Origin: Staphylococcus equorum | GTDB lineage: Bacteria; Bacillota; Bacilli; Staphylococcales; Staphylococcaceae | Direction of reading: 5' to 3' | DNA: 64,000 nt | NCBI RefSeq assembly: GCF_029024965.1 | Contig: NZ_CP118982.1 | Location: 496,001 to 560,000, forward strand | In this document: positions 1-9,284 of the stretch, in pieces | Position numbering within the stretch: position 1 is the first letter of the stretch | Layout: each line of letters begins with the position of its first letter | Program-made: the position numbers and the translations under genes | Notes under the pieces: generated by a model | Told to the model about the DNA's origin: nothing | What the model saw: the letters and a program-made list of their open reading frames with translations, nothing else | Database searches by the model: none

Positions 1-44
1 ATAGTTGTTCAAATTAAAGAAACGCAGGATTTCACAGGTTATTT

Positions 45-917
45 TTAAAATTTAGAAATTGCACCAAACAGTGAAGCATGATTTTGTGTACGTGTAGTTT
101 GTATGGCTGCATGACCATATTGTGGAGGTAAGAACCTTTCTATTTTTGGTGTGATATATTTGAGTAATTGCTGATCTTGGGAAGATATACCACCACCGAT
201 AAGAATTAAACCAGGATCATAGATGATTTGAATTTGTGCAATACCTTCGGCAACAGCTTGACTCCATTGATTAAGAATAGATAGTGCCAACGTGTCCCCT
301 TGCTCAGCTAATTCAAATAGTTTAGGTACATCCTCTTCATAGGGAAACGCACGAGATAACATTAAAGATTTTAGTGCTGAAGTTGAGGCGCGTTGTTCAA
401 ATGTCTTATTCTCTTCCGCGTTATATAATAAATAACCTATTTCATTTGCTCTATTACGTTCTCCATTGTATAACTGTAACGTATCGTTATAAAAAGCGCC
501 GCCAATCCCAGTACCTAGTGTAAGACAAAATATATTATCCACTTCATATTGGTGAAGACTAAGTTCACCGAGTAAGGCGGCATTCACATCATTAAAGACT
601 TGAACTTGTGCATTCAGTGGTGCTAGTAAATGGTGAAAATTTGTGCCATTATAATTAGGTATTGTTGGTCCAGTGTAGACAACGATGCCATTTTCTTCAT
701 CAACAACACCAGCACTAGATATGCCTACTTGTAAGGGATTAAGATTGTATTCTTTTTGAAAACGTTCAACTAATGCGTATACAGTATCAACGATAAGATG
801 ATTAATATTGTCCGGTGTAGAAACTTTGTGATAATCTATAAAACTTAAATCTTCGTCTAAAACAGCCGCCTTAATTGCTGTTCCTCCGATATCAATTGCG
901 ACTTTATAATTTTCCAT
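45..917 (-). CDS. nanK: ROK-family N-acetylmannosamine kinase
   Basis: Predicted to phosphorylate N-acetylmannosamine, the product of sialate cleavage, giving ManNAc-6-P in the cytoplasm. The N-terminal ATP-binding loop is DIGGTAIK (from residue 9), and a second glycine-rich stretch TLGTGIGG lies mid-protein. The cysteine-rich zinc motif of most ROK proteins is absent, as known for staphylococcal NanK. I chose the ATG at 917 because GGAGG lies 8 nt upstream; an upstream in-frame start at 1007 has no ribosome site. This gives 290 aa, normal for the family. It is divergent from nanA-nanT with a cre box between, which supports the sialate role over a generic glucokinase. Confidence 0.85.
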   Translation of the reverse strand: MENYKVAIDIGGTAIKAAVLDEDLSFIDYHKVSTPDNINHLIVDTVYALVERFQKEYNLNPLQVGISSAGVVDEENGIVVYTGPTIPNYNGTNFHHLLAPLNAQVQVFNDVNAALLGELSLHQYEVDNIFCLTLGTGIGGAFYNDTLQLYNGERNRANEIGYLLYNAEENKTFEQRASTSALKSLMLSRAFPYEEDVPKLFELAEQGDTLALSILNQWSQAVAEGIAQIQIIYDPGLILIGGGISSQDQQLLKYITPKIERFLPPQYGHAAIQTTRTQNHASLFGAISKF

Positions 918-1059
918 ATGCCATGCCTCCTGTAACATCTTCTTATTATATGTATCATCTTTGTATTTAAATGTGTAGTTATAACTACATCTGAAAATTA
1001 TTTTCATAAAATATCATAATAAATGATGAAACTTTTCAAAAAGCTATTGCCACTATTTA

Positions 1060-1073
1060 TGGTAGCGTTTACA
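1060..1073. promoter_or_regulatory. cre box (CcpA) between nanK and nanA
   Basis: The minus strand reads TGTAAACGCTACCA, a full match to the cre consensus TGNAANCGNTNNCA; the plus strand has one mismatch. It lies in the shared nanK/nanA promoter region, so catabolite repression of both directions is inferred. Confidence 0.75.
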
Positions 1074-1179
1074 ATTTGAGATGTAAATAGAAATCTATGG
1101 AAGATGATATATAGATCATAAAAGGTTATATACATTTTTTATAATAATAACTTAAGAAAAATAGATGGAGGGTTATCAC

Positions 1180-2061
1180 ATGGAAGAGAACTTAAAAGGT
1201 TTATATGCAGCGTTGTTAGTACCGTTTGATGAACAAGGTCAAGTGAAAGAAGAAGGATTAAAACAGATTGCTAAAAATGCAATTGAAACAGAAGGTTTAG
1301 ACGGATTATATGTAAATGGTAGTTCTGGAGAAAACTTTTTAATAAATAAAGAACAGAAAAAACAAATCTTCAAACTTGCTAAAGAAGCAGTAAATGATGA
1401 CGTGAAGATGATTGCACAAGTCGGTTCTTTAGATTTAAATGAAGCGATTGAATTGGGGAAATATGCTACAGAATTGGGCTATGATGCAATTTCAGCAGTT
1501 ACGCCATTTTACTATCCTTTCTCATTTGAAGAAATTAAGGATTATTATTTTGAATTAATTGAAGCAACTCAAAACAATCTCATTATATATGCTATTCCTG
1601 ATTTAACAGGTGTGAATATATCAATAGAGCAATTTGGCGAACTTTTTGAACATGAAAAAGTAATCGGTGTGAAATACACTGCACCAAACTTCTTCTTGCT
1701 CGAGCGTATACGTAAAGCATATCCAAACAAATTAATTCTTTCTGGCTTTGATGAAATGTTAGTCCAAGCTGCAATATCTGGGGTAGATGGCGCAATTGGC
1801 TCAACTTATAATGTGAATGGTAAGCGCGCTAGACAAATTTTTGAAAAAGCTCAAAATGGTGAAATTGATGAAGCTTATCAAATTCAACACGATACAAATG
1901 ACATTATTGAAAATGTATTATCCATGGGTATCTATTCAACATTAAAAGAAATTCTAGCAACGCGTGGTATTGATGGTGGCCAACCTAAGCGCCCATTCAA
2001 ACCATTTGATGAAAGTAATAGAAGTAAATTGGAAACATTAATCAAAAACTATAATTTATAA
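1180..2061 (+). CDS. nanA: N-acetylneuraminate lyase
   Basis: Cleaves sialic acid (Neu5Ac) to pyruvate and ManNAc. It is a DHDPS/NAL-family TIM barrel with NGSSGE near residue 47, Tyr137 in IIYAIP and the Schiff-base Lys165 in GVKYTA, the positions expected for the family. Length is 293 aa. The start is the ATG at 1180: an earlier in-frame ATG at 1165 is part of the ribosome site, GGAGGG, that serves the second one. It is followed after 25 nt by nanT, so the two form an operon opposite nanK. Confidence 0.93.
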   Translation: MEENLKGLYAALLVPFDEQGQVKEEGLKQIAKNAIETEGLDGLYVNGSSGENFLINKEQKKQIFKLAKEAVNDDVKMIAQVGSLDLNEAIELGKYATELGYDAISAVTPFYYPFSFEEIKDYYFELIEATQNNLIIYAIPDLTGVNISIEQFGELFEHEKVIGVKYTAPNFFLLERIRKAYPNKLILSGFDEMLVQAAISGVDGAIGSTYNVNGKRARQIFEKAQNGEIDEAYQIQHDTNDIIENVLSMGIYSTLKEILATRGIDGGQPKRPFKPFDESNRSKLETLIKNYNL

Positions 2062-2086
2062 AACATCACACAAGGGGATGAAGTAA

Positions 2087-3625
2087 ATGCAACAGGTAGG
2101 TTTTGGTACATGGAACTGGGTAGCAGTTATCGCTTATTTATTGATTATGTTATTAATTGGTGCATACTTTACCAAACGCGCAAGTCAAAATACAGATAGC
2201 TTCTTCACAGCAAGTGGACGTTTGCCGTCTTGGGCAGTAGGTTTTTCTATTTATGCAACCACTTTAAGTGCGATCACGTTTATGTCTACGCCAGAAAAAG
2301 CATTTCTAACTGACTGGTCTTATATTGCTGGTAATATTGCAATTGTAGCTATTATTCCACTGTTAATTTATTTTTATGTACCGTTTTTCAAAAAGTTAAA
2401 TGTTACTTCTGCATACGAGTATTTAGAAGCACGATTTGGGCCGAGTGTCCGTGTCATAGGTTCATTACTGTTTGTGTTATTTCATATAGGTAGAGTTGCA
2501 ATTGTAATTTATTTACCTACATTGGCAATCACAGCAGTATCTGATATGAATCCTTATGTGGTTGCGAGTCTCGTTGGGATACTTTGTATCTTATATACCT
2601 TCTTAGGGGGCTTTGAAGGTGTAGTATGGAGTGACTTTATTCAAGGGGTCATCTTATTAGGCGGTGCCGCAGCAATTATCATACTAGGTGTATCACACTT
2701 ACAAGATGGTATGGGCACACTTATATCAGATGCAATGGAAAATAAGAAAATTATTAGTGTAGATAACTGGAAATTAAATTCGGCAGCTGCAGCAATTCCT
2801 ATTATTTTCTTAGGTAATATATTTAATAATTTACATCAATATACTGCGAGTCAAGACGTGGTACAACGTTACCAAGCGTCAGATTCAATGAAAGAAACGA
2901 AAAAAGCATTGTGGATGAATGGTGCTTTAGCGTTAATTTCTGCACCATTATTTTATGGTATGGGTACAATGCTTTATTCATTCTATAGCCATGAAAGTAC
3001 TTTACCAGAAGGCTTTAATACGTCATCAATCGTACCGTATTTTATACTTACTGAAATGCCGCCGTTTGTTGCTGGAATATTAATTGCTGCTATTTTTGCA
3101 GCCGCACAGTCAACGATTTCATCAAGCTTAAATTCAATTTCTGCTTGTTTATCTGTTGATATTAAACATAGATTTTTCGGCAAAGGTGAAGAAAAAAGCG
3201 AAGTCGCTTTTGCAAGATGGATGATTATTTTAGCTGGTTTATTTGGTTTTGGAATGTCGCTCTATCTTATTGCAGCAGATTCCAATGATTTATGGGATTT
3301 ATTCTTATTAGTTACAGGCCTTGTAGGCGTACCATTAGCAGGTGTATTTGCAGTTGGTATATTTACAAAACGTACAAATACATTTGGCGTAATTGTAGGA
3401 CTAATTTTGGGAATCATTATTGCTTATATCTTTAATGGCGTAGGTGGAGGAAACTCACCATTCTTTGTTTCAATTATTTCATTTGTAGTTGCTTTTATCT
3501 TCTCTTATATTGTGAGTATTATTGTCCCAGATGAGAAGAAAGATATTAAAGGCTTAACGATTTATGACATTAAAGAAAAATCTAATTATATTTCTAAAGT
3601 GCATGTTAAAAAACATAAAAGTTAA
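2087..3625 (+). CDS. nanT: Sodium:solute symporter, sialate transporter NanT
   Basis: A 512-aa SSSF-family membrane protein with about 13 hydrophobic segments, starting GFGTWNWVAVIAYLL and ending in a charged cytosolic tail (KKHKS). The family signature region near YTFLGGFEGVVWSDFIQG is well kept. Placement directly behind nanA, with ribosome site AAGGGGATG, supports sialic acid as substrate coupled to sodium. The substrate is inferred from context, since related SSS proteins carry proline, sugars or pantothenate. Confidence 0.85.
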   Translation: MQQVGFGTWNWVAVIAYLLIMLLIGAYFTKRASQNTDSFFTASGRLPSWAVGFSIYATTLSAITFMSTPEKAFLTDWSYIAGNIAIVAIIPLLIYFYVPFFKKLNVTSAYEYLEARFGPSVRVIGSLLFVLFHIGRVAIVIYLPTLAITAVSDMNPYVVASLVGILCILYTFLGGFEGVVWSDFIQGVILLGGAAAIIILGVSHLQDGMGTLISDAMENKKIISVDNWKLNSAAAAIPIIFLGNIFNNLHQYTASQDVVQRYQASDSMKETKKALWMNGALALISAPLFYGMGTMLYSFYSHESTLPEGFNTSSIVPYFILTEMPPFVAGILIAAIFAAAQSTISSSLNSISACLSVDIKHRFFGKGEEKSEVAFARWMIILAGLFGFGMSLYLIAADSNDLWDLFLLVTGLVGVPLAGVFAVGIFTKRTNTFGVIVGLILGIIIAYIFNGVGGGNSPFFVSIISFVVAFIFSYIVSIIVPDEKKDIKGLTIYDIKEKSNYISKVHVKKHKS

Positions 3626-3952
3626 GCAGCATCATACAACTACTTAACTTAATTAAAATAACTGTTAAAGACATAATATAGCTTGAAATAAAAGCAAAAA
3701 TCAGTACGTTGGAAGTATATAGACTGTCGAAAAAGTATTAAATTTTTCGGCAATTTTTGTATTTATTTTCCATTATTTAAGCTATAGGAAAAAATATAAA
3801 ATTAAATTACTTAAAAATGATTTTTTTAATAAGATAGTGAGCGTTTAATATTAATAATTAAATTACAATATATGATGAATTTACTTTGAATCACACTGTA
3901 TAGTCGATATAATGTAAAGATATACATAAATAGGAAGATTTGAGGGGATATT
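3626..3952. other. Intergenic gap with weak terminator after nanT
   Basis: Arms CGAAAAA (3728-3734) and TTTTTCG (3743-3749) form a short AT-rich hairpin followed by a T-rich stretch, a weak terminator candidate. Nothing else coding is visible; the promoter of the next gene must lie in the last 100 nt. Confidence 0.4.
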
Positions 3953-4759
3953 ATGATAAAAGCAATTGCGGTTGATATGGATGGAACATTTTTAGATTCC
4001 AAAAAAGGTTATGATGAAAAAAGATTTGAACAAATTTTTCAACAGCTCAAAGCACATGACATTAAGTTTATTGCAGCAAGTGGTAACCAATATGCTAAAT
4101 TAAAATCTATTTTCGGACAACGTGATATGTTGTTTGTAGCTGAAAATGGTGCAGTTATATATGAAGGGGATACTTTATATGACTATGAAGCATTTGATAG
4201 AAGCTTTTATCAAAAAGTAATTGACTATTTAAACATTGAGCGTGGCATTGATAATCTGATTGTTTGTGGATTACGTAGTGCCTATATACTAAAAGATAAT
4301 ACAGAAGCGTTTAAAAAAGAAGCGCATTTTTATTATCGTCAATTAAAAGAAATTGAGTCATTTCAAGATTTACCAGATGATGAATATGTGAAAATAGCAT
4401 TGAATATTGATAGAAAATCACACCCAACACTAGATGAAGACTTAAGTGAAAACTTTACTGAAGATTTAAAGCTTGTATCAAGTGGTCGAGACAGTATCGA
4501 TCTTATTATACCTGGAATGACTAAAGGCCAGGCATTGCATCGTTTATTAAAGAAATGGGAATTAAGTCCTGATAGCTTGATGGCATTTGGTGACGCCAAT
4601 AATGACTTAGATATGTTAGAGCTTGCAACACATAGTTATGTTATGAAAAATAGTGAAGATAAAACATTATTTGAAGTAGCAAATCACATTGCACCTACGA
4701 ATGATGAACAAGGCGTGTTAACTGTAATTGAAGAAAAAGTATTAAGCGCACTGAATTAA
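3953..4759 (+). CDS. Cof-type HAD-IIB phosphatase
   Basis: A 268-aa cytosolic HAD hydrolase, probably acting on sugar phosphates or similar small phosphates. Motif I is DMDGTFLD (nucleophile and acid aspartates, residues 8 and 10), motif II is in FIAASGNQ, and motif III/IV is TKGQAL followed by GDANNDLDM. The C2-type cap lies between, as in the Cof/YwpJ group. Ribosome site GAGGGG is close to the ATG. It stands alone between two terminators. The real substrate cannot be told from sequence. Confidence 0.85.
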   Translation: MIKAIAVDMDGTFLDSKKGYDEKRFEQIFQQLKAHDIKFIAASGNQYAKLKSIFGQRDMLFVAENGAVIYEGDTLYDYEAFDRSFYQKVIDYLNIERGIDNLIVCGLRSAYILKDNTEAFKKEAHFYYRQLKEIESFQDLPDDEYVKIALNIDRKSHPTLDEDLSENFTEDLKLVSSGRDSIDLIIPGMTKGQALHRLLKKWELSPDSLMAFGDANNDLDMLELATHSYVMKNSEDKTLFEVANHIAPTNDEQGVLTVIEEKVLSALN

Positions 4760-4771
4760 ATATATAGGAAA

Positions 4772-4960
4772 GCGGGACAGAAATCTTTAACTTTGCTGTA
4801 TTTATGTGCCTTACGCTTAAACTGTCGACAAAATCGTAACTTTGTTGGCAGTTTTTTGTTTCTTTTTTACAGATATAATTTAGATAGTGCTATATAAACT
4901 TCATACTCGCTTGCCTAGGATACAGTCTTAATCGCTTATATTAGCCGTCGCAATTATATA
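4772..4960. repeat. Degenerate staphylococcal intergenic repeat fragments
   Basis: Begins with GCGGGACAGAAATC, the hallmark of the dispersed staphylococcal repeat also seen near 48000 and 58860. It continues past the terminator into a stretch (4901-4960) that weakly resembles the element at 37230-37290. It is a decayed copy at best. Confidence 0.35.
4820..4858 (+). terminator. Rho-independent terminator after HAD gene
   Basis: ACTGTCGACAAA (4821-4832) pairs with TTTGTTGGCAGT (4841-4852) with G-U pairs, followed by a T-run. The right arm shares ACTTTGTTGGCA with the terminator at 37183-37219. Confidence 0.75.
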
Positions 4961-5040
4961 AACATATTATTTCAATAAGAATTAGAAAGTAGCTATACTG
5001 ATATATATATAATTGATTTGAAAGGTAGGTTACTCAGGTT

Positions 5041-5697
5041 ATGACACAAATGCAACAAACGATCTTAGATGCGTTTAATTTTAGACATGCAACGAAACGT
5101 TTTGACGCAAGTAAAAAAATAGAAGACAGTGATTTTAATACTATTTTAGAGGCGGGCAGACTTTCACCAAGCTCACTCGGATTAGAGCCATGGAAATTTG
5201 TTGTGATTCAAAATAGTGAGATTAGAAGCAAATTGAAAGAAATCAGTTGGGGTGCAAAAGGCCAGCTAGATACAGCAAGTCATTTTGTCTTAATCTTAGC
5301 ACGCAAAAATGTTACAGCGAAATCACCATTCGTTCAACATATGATACGTGATATTAAAAAGTATAGTGAAGAAAGTATTCCAGCAACAGAAGAAAAATTC
5401 GAAAATTTCCAAACGAGTTTTCATATTAATGACACTGAACAAACATTGTTAGAATGGGCTAAGAAACAAACATATATTGCACTTGGAAATATGATGACGA
5501 GTGCAGCATTGTTAAACATTGATTCTTGTCCTATAGAAGGTTTTGATTTGGATGCAGTCACTCAATTCTTAGCTGAAGAAGGTATTGCAGATACAGAACA
5601 CTTTGCACCTTCCGTAATGGCAGCTTTTGGTTATAGAGAAACAGAATCTAAAGACAAAGTACGCCAGCCTCAAGCAGATGTTGTAGAATGGTTATAA
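5041..5697 (+). CDS. Nitroreductase-family FMN oxidoreductase
   Basis: A 218-aa flavoprotein of the NfsB/NAD(P)H-nitroreductase family. The FMN-binding N-terminus RHATKRFD and the [14 protein letters not shown] segment are typical, as is the C-terminal VMAAFGYRE. It is expected to reduce nitroaromatics or quinones with NAD(P)H in the cytoplasm. The start at 5041 uses AAAGGTAGG 11 nt upstream; a second in-frame ATG at 5050 lies further from that site. It is monocistronic, with a terminator directly after. The neighbouring VOC dioxygenase and the mhq cluster suggest an electrophile-stress setting, but no MhqR-type box is visible here. Confidence 0.88.
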   Translation: MTQMQQTILDAFNFRHATKRFDASKKIEDSDFNTILEAGRLSPSSLGLEPWKFVVIQNSEIRSKLKEISWGAKGQLDTASHFVLILARKNVTAKSPFVQHMIRDIKKYSEESIPATEEKFENFQTSFHINDTEQTLLEWAKKQTYIALGNMMTSAALLNIDSCPIEGFDLDAVTQFLAEEGIADTEHFAPSVMAAFGYRETESKDKVRQPQADVVEWL

Positions 5698-5724
5698 TAA
5701 ATATTTGAATTTGTATAATAAACA

Positions 5725-5770
5725 AAACCTCCAAACTACCTACTTTTTGTAGAAGCTTTGGAGGTTTCTT
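5725..5770. terminator. Terminator between convergent genes
   Basis: AAACCTCCAAA (5725-5735) pairs with TTTGGAGGTTT (5757-5767). It serves the nitroreductase and possibly the convergent VOC gene. Confidence 0.75.
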
Positions 5771-5800
5771 TATATACTTTATTCGAAAAGTTACCAGTAG

Positions 5801-6613
5801 TTATTTATTTTTATCAGCCACAAGTGAAGCGTCGCTGTGTATTGCAATCTCAAAACCTTCTGGTCCGATAAATTGTTCAGAAGTTGCACTAGGTTTGTAT
5901 ATATCAACATGTGATAAACCAAAACTTGTGTCGTTATCTTGACGTACCGTGTTGGATTGCCATACGTTTGCTGCGATATGGTGGTGGTATTGATTGGTAG
6001 ACATAAATAGCGCTTGTGGGTAATCGGAAATATGTTCTAATCCCAATTGATCAATATAATAATGACGCGCTTGTTCTAAGTCTGCAGTTTTTAAATGTAA
6101 ATGTCCTATTTTGGCATCGTCAGGCATACCTTGCCAACCTGTTTCTGTACGTTGTGCAACAAGGTCATTAACATCGACTTGCAGTGTATCCATTTTTACT
6201 TTATTGCCGTTCCATGACCATTCGTTTTTTGAGCGGTCATCGTAGATTTCAATCCCGTTGCCTTCAGGATCTGAAAGGTATAACGCTTCACTGACAAGGT
6301 GGTCACCTCCACCAACTTGAACGCCTAAACTTGATGCGTGATATAAGAAGTTAGCTAAATCTATTCTAGATGGTAATAGTAGGGCGATATGGAATAGACC
6401 CGCTTCTTTCATAGAAGGGCGACGTCCATCAGTGATTTCGTGTAAAGTTAAAGTGTGACCATGGTTGCCTATATTAAATATGACGTCCTTTTGAGTTTCA
6501 GTATTGACGGTTAAACCTAAAATTTGTTTATAAAATTTAATCATTGTTGATAGGTTTTCAACATTTAAAGTGATATTCGTTACTTGGATTGATGTATTAT
6601 CGTGAAAAGTCAT
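5801..6613 (-). CDS. CatE-like VOC dioxygenase / glyoxalase-fold protein
   Basis: A 270-aa protein made of two tandem vicinal-oxygen-chelate modules: the first starts VTNITLNVENLSTMIKFY and the second starts IGHLHLKTADLEQARHYY. Metal-ligand candidates are the His in the beta strands (FHIALLL, LHLK) and Glu in GNGIEIYDD. It resembles CatE-type catechol-2,3-dioxygenases of Firmicutes, so ring cleavage of catechols is likely but not proven. The ATG at 6613 has AAGGAG 7 nt upstream, whereas an ATG at 6631 has no site. It has its own sigma-A promoter and an inverted repeat just downstream of the -10. Confidence 0.78.
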   Translation of the reverse strand: MTFHDNTSIQVTNITLNVENLSTMIKFYKQILGLTVNTETQKDVIFNIGNHGHTLTLHEITDGRRPSMKEAGLFHIALLLPSRIDLANFLYHASSLGVQVGGGDHLVSEALYLSDPEGNGIEIYDDRSKNEWSWNGNKVKMDTLQVDVNDLVAQRTETGWQGMPDDAKIGHLHLKTADLEQARHYYIDQLGLEHISDYPQALFMSTNQYHHHIAANVWQSNTVRQDNDTSFGLSHVDIYKPSATSEQFIGPEGFEIAIHSDASLVADKNK

Positions 6614-6632
6614 AATAAAGCTCCTTATCATT

Positions 6633-6689
6633 ACTTGTATTTATTATTGTTACAAGTTTGAGTTTAGAGTATCTTACTTTATAAGTCAA
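6633..6689 (-). promoter_or_regulatory. Promoter with overlapping operator for CatE-like gene
   Basis: On the minus strand TTGACT (6684-6689) and TAAACT (6661-6666) are 17 nt apart. Directly downstream lies a perfect inverted repeat, ACTTGTA (6633-6639) and TACAAGT (6651-6657) with an 11-nt gap, placed where a repressor would block initiation. A MarR/DUF24-type thiol repressor is inferred; the protein is not in this window. Confidence 0.6.
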
Positions 6690-6800
6690 CACAATTTGCT
6701 CGAATGTACAAATAGAATTTCAAAGCGATTTATAGTTTGAATTTCAGCATGTGGTATATTAAGGTTAAATGAAAAAAGTTAACGGATAGGAGTTTTGAAA

Positions 6801-7346
6801 ATGGCACATTATTATTTTAAAGAAAATTTTTTCAGTTCTTCCAAATCAGCAATTGATGTGTTTAATGATAAGGATGAAGCGGTATTTAAGTTACAATTAT
6901 TTTATACTTCATCAACACAAGAGGCTTTTGCAATGTTTGGCAATAGCAAACAAAACTTTGAGATCACAGATGGCAAAGATACGTATCGTATTCTTCAGGA
7001 AAAAACTATAAGTGGGGCGTTTAAAACACCATTTAAAACAGTATGGCAAGTAGAAAAAAACGACAATCCAATAGGTGTTTTTCGTTCGAAAATAGGCTTT
7101 AAACCTACGTTGCTTTTTGAGGGTAATAAAGGTGATACATTAAAATTTCAATCAGGACTTTTTTCTAGAAGTGTAAAAGTGACAGATGGACATAATGAAT
7201 TAATGCAAACAAAGTCTGAGCGCTTTAAATTAGCGTCACGTCATGACGTATATATTGAAGGTGAAACGTATCACCCAGCAATGTTAATTATGTTGTTCCA
7301 AGTGTTTTACGAATTTCAAGAACAACAGCGAAAAAACTCAAACTAA
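6801..7346 (+). CDS. Tubby/LURP-like domain protein
   Basis: A 181-aa soluble protein with alternating beta strands (YYFKENFF, DEAVFKLQLF, YRILQEKT, VWQVEKNDNPIGVF). This pattern fits the tubby C-terminal-like / LURP-one-related fold of small Firmicutes proteins (YxjI type). The function is unknown. The start is the ATG at 6801, with AGGAG 8 nt upstream; a TTG at 6795 sits too near that site. It is monocistronic with a strong terminator. Confidence 0.6.
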   Translation: MAHYYFKENFFSSSKSAIDVFNDKDEAVFKLQLFYTSSTQEAFAMFGNSKQNFEITDGKDTYRILQEKTISGAFKTPFKTVWQVEKNDNPIGVFRSKIGFKPTLLFEGNKGDTLKFQSGLFSRSVKVTDGHNELMQTKSERFKLASRHDVYIEGETYHPAMLIMLFQVFYEFQEQQRKNSN

Positions 7347-7361
7347 AATGTATTATATTTT

Positions 7362-7395
7362 ATGCCGGCAGTGATTTTCATTGCCGGTATTTTTA
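7362..7395 (+). terminator. Rho-independent terminator
   Basis: ATGCCGGCA and TTGCCGGTAT arms with a short loop are followed by TTTTTA. Confidence 0.85.
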
Positions 7396-7502
7396 TATGT
7401 CTTTTAGTGACTTGTAGTGTAAAAATATTGATATATTTACCTATGTAAACTTGTGGTAAACTATAGAGAAAGTGTAATTAACATGATTTTGGAGGTGAGG
7501 AT

Positions 7503-9284
7503 TTGAAAGTATTTTGGAAATTAGGATGGTTTTTTAAACAACAAAAAAAGAGTTATATTGTTGGTTTATTTACGTTGCTATTAATCGCATTAATTGAAAT
7601 CGTACCACCTCAAATCATAGGTAAGACAATAGACCAAATGACGACAAATAAGCTAACACCCAAATTATTAACAATCTACCTTATTATCCTAACTATTGTA
7701 GCGATATTAACGTATGTTTTAAGATATGTATGGAGATTATCCATTTTTGGAACGAGTCAAAAGCTAGGGCAGACTTTGAGAACCTATTTGTATGAAAAAT
7801 ACACGGCTATGAGCGCGATATTTTTCCAAAACAGACGTACAGGCGATTTAATGGCGCATGCAACTAACGATATAAGAGCAGTACAAAATGCTGCAGGTGC
7901 GGGTATTCTAATGATTGCTGATTCGTTAATTAGTGGAGGTACCGTTGTAATTACTATGGCTACGACGGTAAGTTGGCAACTAACATTAATTGCGCTTATT
8001 CCCTTACCTTTTATGGTGTTATTAACGAGTTACTATGGATCACTTTTAAGCAAAGGATTTAAAAAAGCACAAGCTGCGTTTAGTAAATTGAATGATAAAA
8101 CGCAGGAAAGTGTTGCAGGTATTAAAGTGACTAAAACATTTGGTTATGAATCAAGTGACCAAGCAGATTTTAAAGCACTCAGTGATGATGTTGTAGCTAA
8201 AAATTTAAAAGTATCGAAAATAGATGCTTTATTTGATCCTACGATAACTTTGGTAATTGGTACTAGCTATTTTTTAGCGATTGCATTTGGTGCACAAATG
8301 GTATTTCAAAATGAGATTACGCTAGGACAACTTATTACTTTTACTACATATTTAGGCATGCTCGTATGGCCATTATTAGCGCTAGGTTTATTTTTTAATA
8401 TTGTGCAGAGAGCCAAAGCGTCTTATGAGCGTATTGATGAAATTGAAAACTTACCGAACGATATAGAAACCACTTATAAAATCGATGGTCCTCCAACGGG
8501 TAACATTATATTTAATATAGAACAGTTTAATTTCACGGGTAATGATGAACAAGGACTATATGATATGCATTTTTCAGTTAAGCAGGGATCGACACTTGGA
8601 ATTGTAGGACGTACAGGTTCTGGGAAAAGTGCATTAATACGTTTGCTATTGAGAGAATTTGATACTAAAAGACCGCAAGATATCACTTACGGTGGCCATC
8701 CAATACGTGATTATAATGTGAAGCATTTAAGAGCTCAGTTTGGCTATGTGCCACAAGAACATTTTTTATTCTCCACAACGATACGTAATAATATTGCATT
8801 TAGTAATGAGGAGATTGATGATGACAGTATTTATGAAGCGAGTCGCTTAAGTCATATTCATGACGATATTATGGCTTTCCCCAATAGTTATCATACTGTA
8901 GTTGGTGAACGGGGTGTTTCTTTATCTGGTGGTCAAAAGCAACGTGTGTCAATCGCACGAGCATTGTTAGTAGACCCAGAAGTTCTTATCTTGGATGATT
9001 CATTGTCAGCTGTGGATGCGCAAACGGAAGAAGCTATTTTAGCTAATTTAGAAAGTGTGAGAAATGGTAAAACCAATATCATTACTGCACATCGCATGAG
9101 CGCTGTAAAACATGCAGACTTCATCATTGTATTGGATGAAGGGACAATCGTTGAAAGTGGTACTCATAACTCACTCATAGAGAAAAAAGGTTGGTATTAT
9201 GAAACGTATCAAGCCCAAGCTTTACAAGATAAGTTATCACGTAACTTAGATCATCTTACGAAAGGGGGCGATGAAAATGACTGA
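7503..9284 (+). CDS. ABC exporter half-transporter, degenerate-site subunit
   Basis: A 593-aa protein with an N-terminal six-helix ABC exporter domain (about 1-310) and a C-terminal ATPase domain. Walker A is GRTGSGKS and the signature LSGGQKQR is canonical, but the residue after the Walker B Asp is Asp, not Glu (VLILDDSLSAVD), so the catalytic base is weakened. It starts with TTG, supported by GGAGGTGAG 6-12 nt upstream. The stop overlaps the next ABC gene by 8 nt. This is the layout of heterodimeric multidrug exporters of the YheI-YheH/BmrCD type. The substrate is unknown. Confidence 0.85.
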   Translation: MKVFWKLGWFFKQQKKSYIVGLFTLLLIALIEIVPPQIIGKTIDQMTTNKLTPKLLTIYLIILTIVAILTYVLRYVWRLSIFGTSQKLGQTLRTYLYEKYTAMSAIFFQNRRTGDLMAHATNDIRAVQNAAGAGILMIADSLISGGTVVITMATTVSWQLTLIALIPLPFMVLLTSYYGSLLSKGFKKAQAAFSKLNDKTQESVAGIKVTKTFGYESSDQADFKALSDDVVAKNLKVSKIDALFDPTITLVIGTSYFLAIAFGAQMVFQNEITLGQLITFTTYLGMLVWPLLALGLFFNIVQRAKASYERIDEIENLPNDIETTYKIDGPPTGNIIFNIEQFNFTGNDEQGLYDMHFSVKQGSTLGIVGRTGSGKSALIRLLLREFDTKRPQDITYGGHPIRDYNVKHLRAQFGYVPQEHFLFSTTIRNNIAFSNEEIDDDSIYEASRLSHIHDDIMAFPNSYHTVVGERGVSLSGGQKQRVSIARALLVDPEVLILDDSLSAVDAQTEEAILANLESVRNGKTNIITAHRMSAVKHADFIIVLDEGTIVESGTHNSLIEKKGWYYETYQAQALQDKLSRNLDHLTKGGDEND

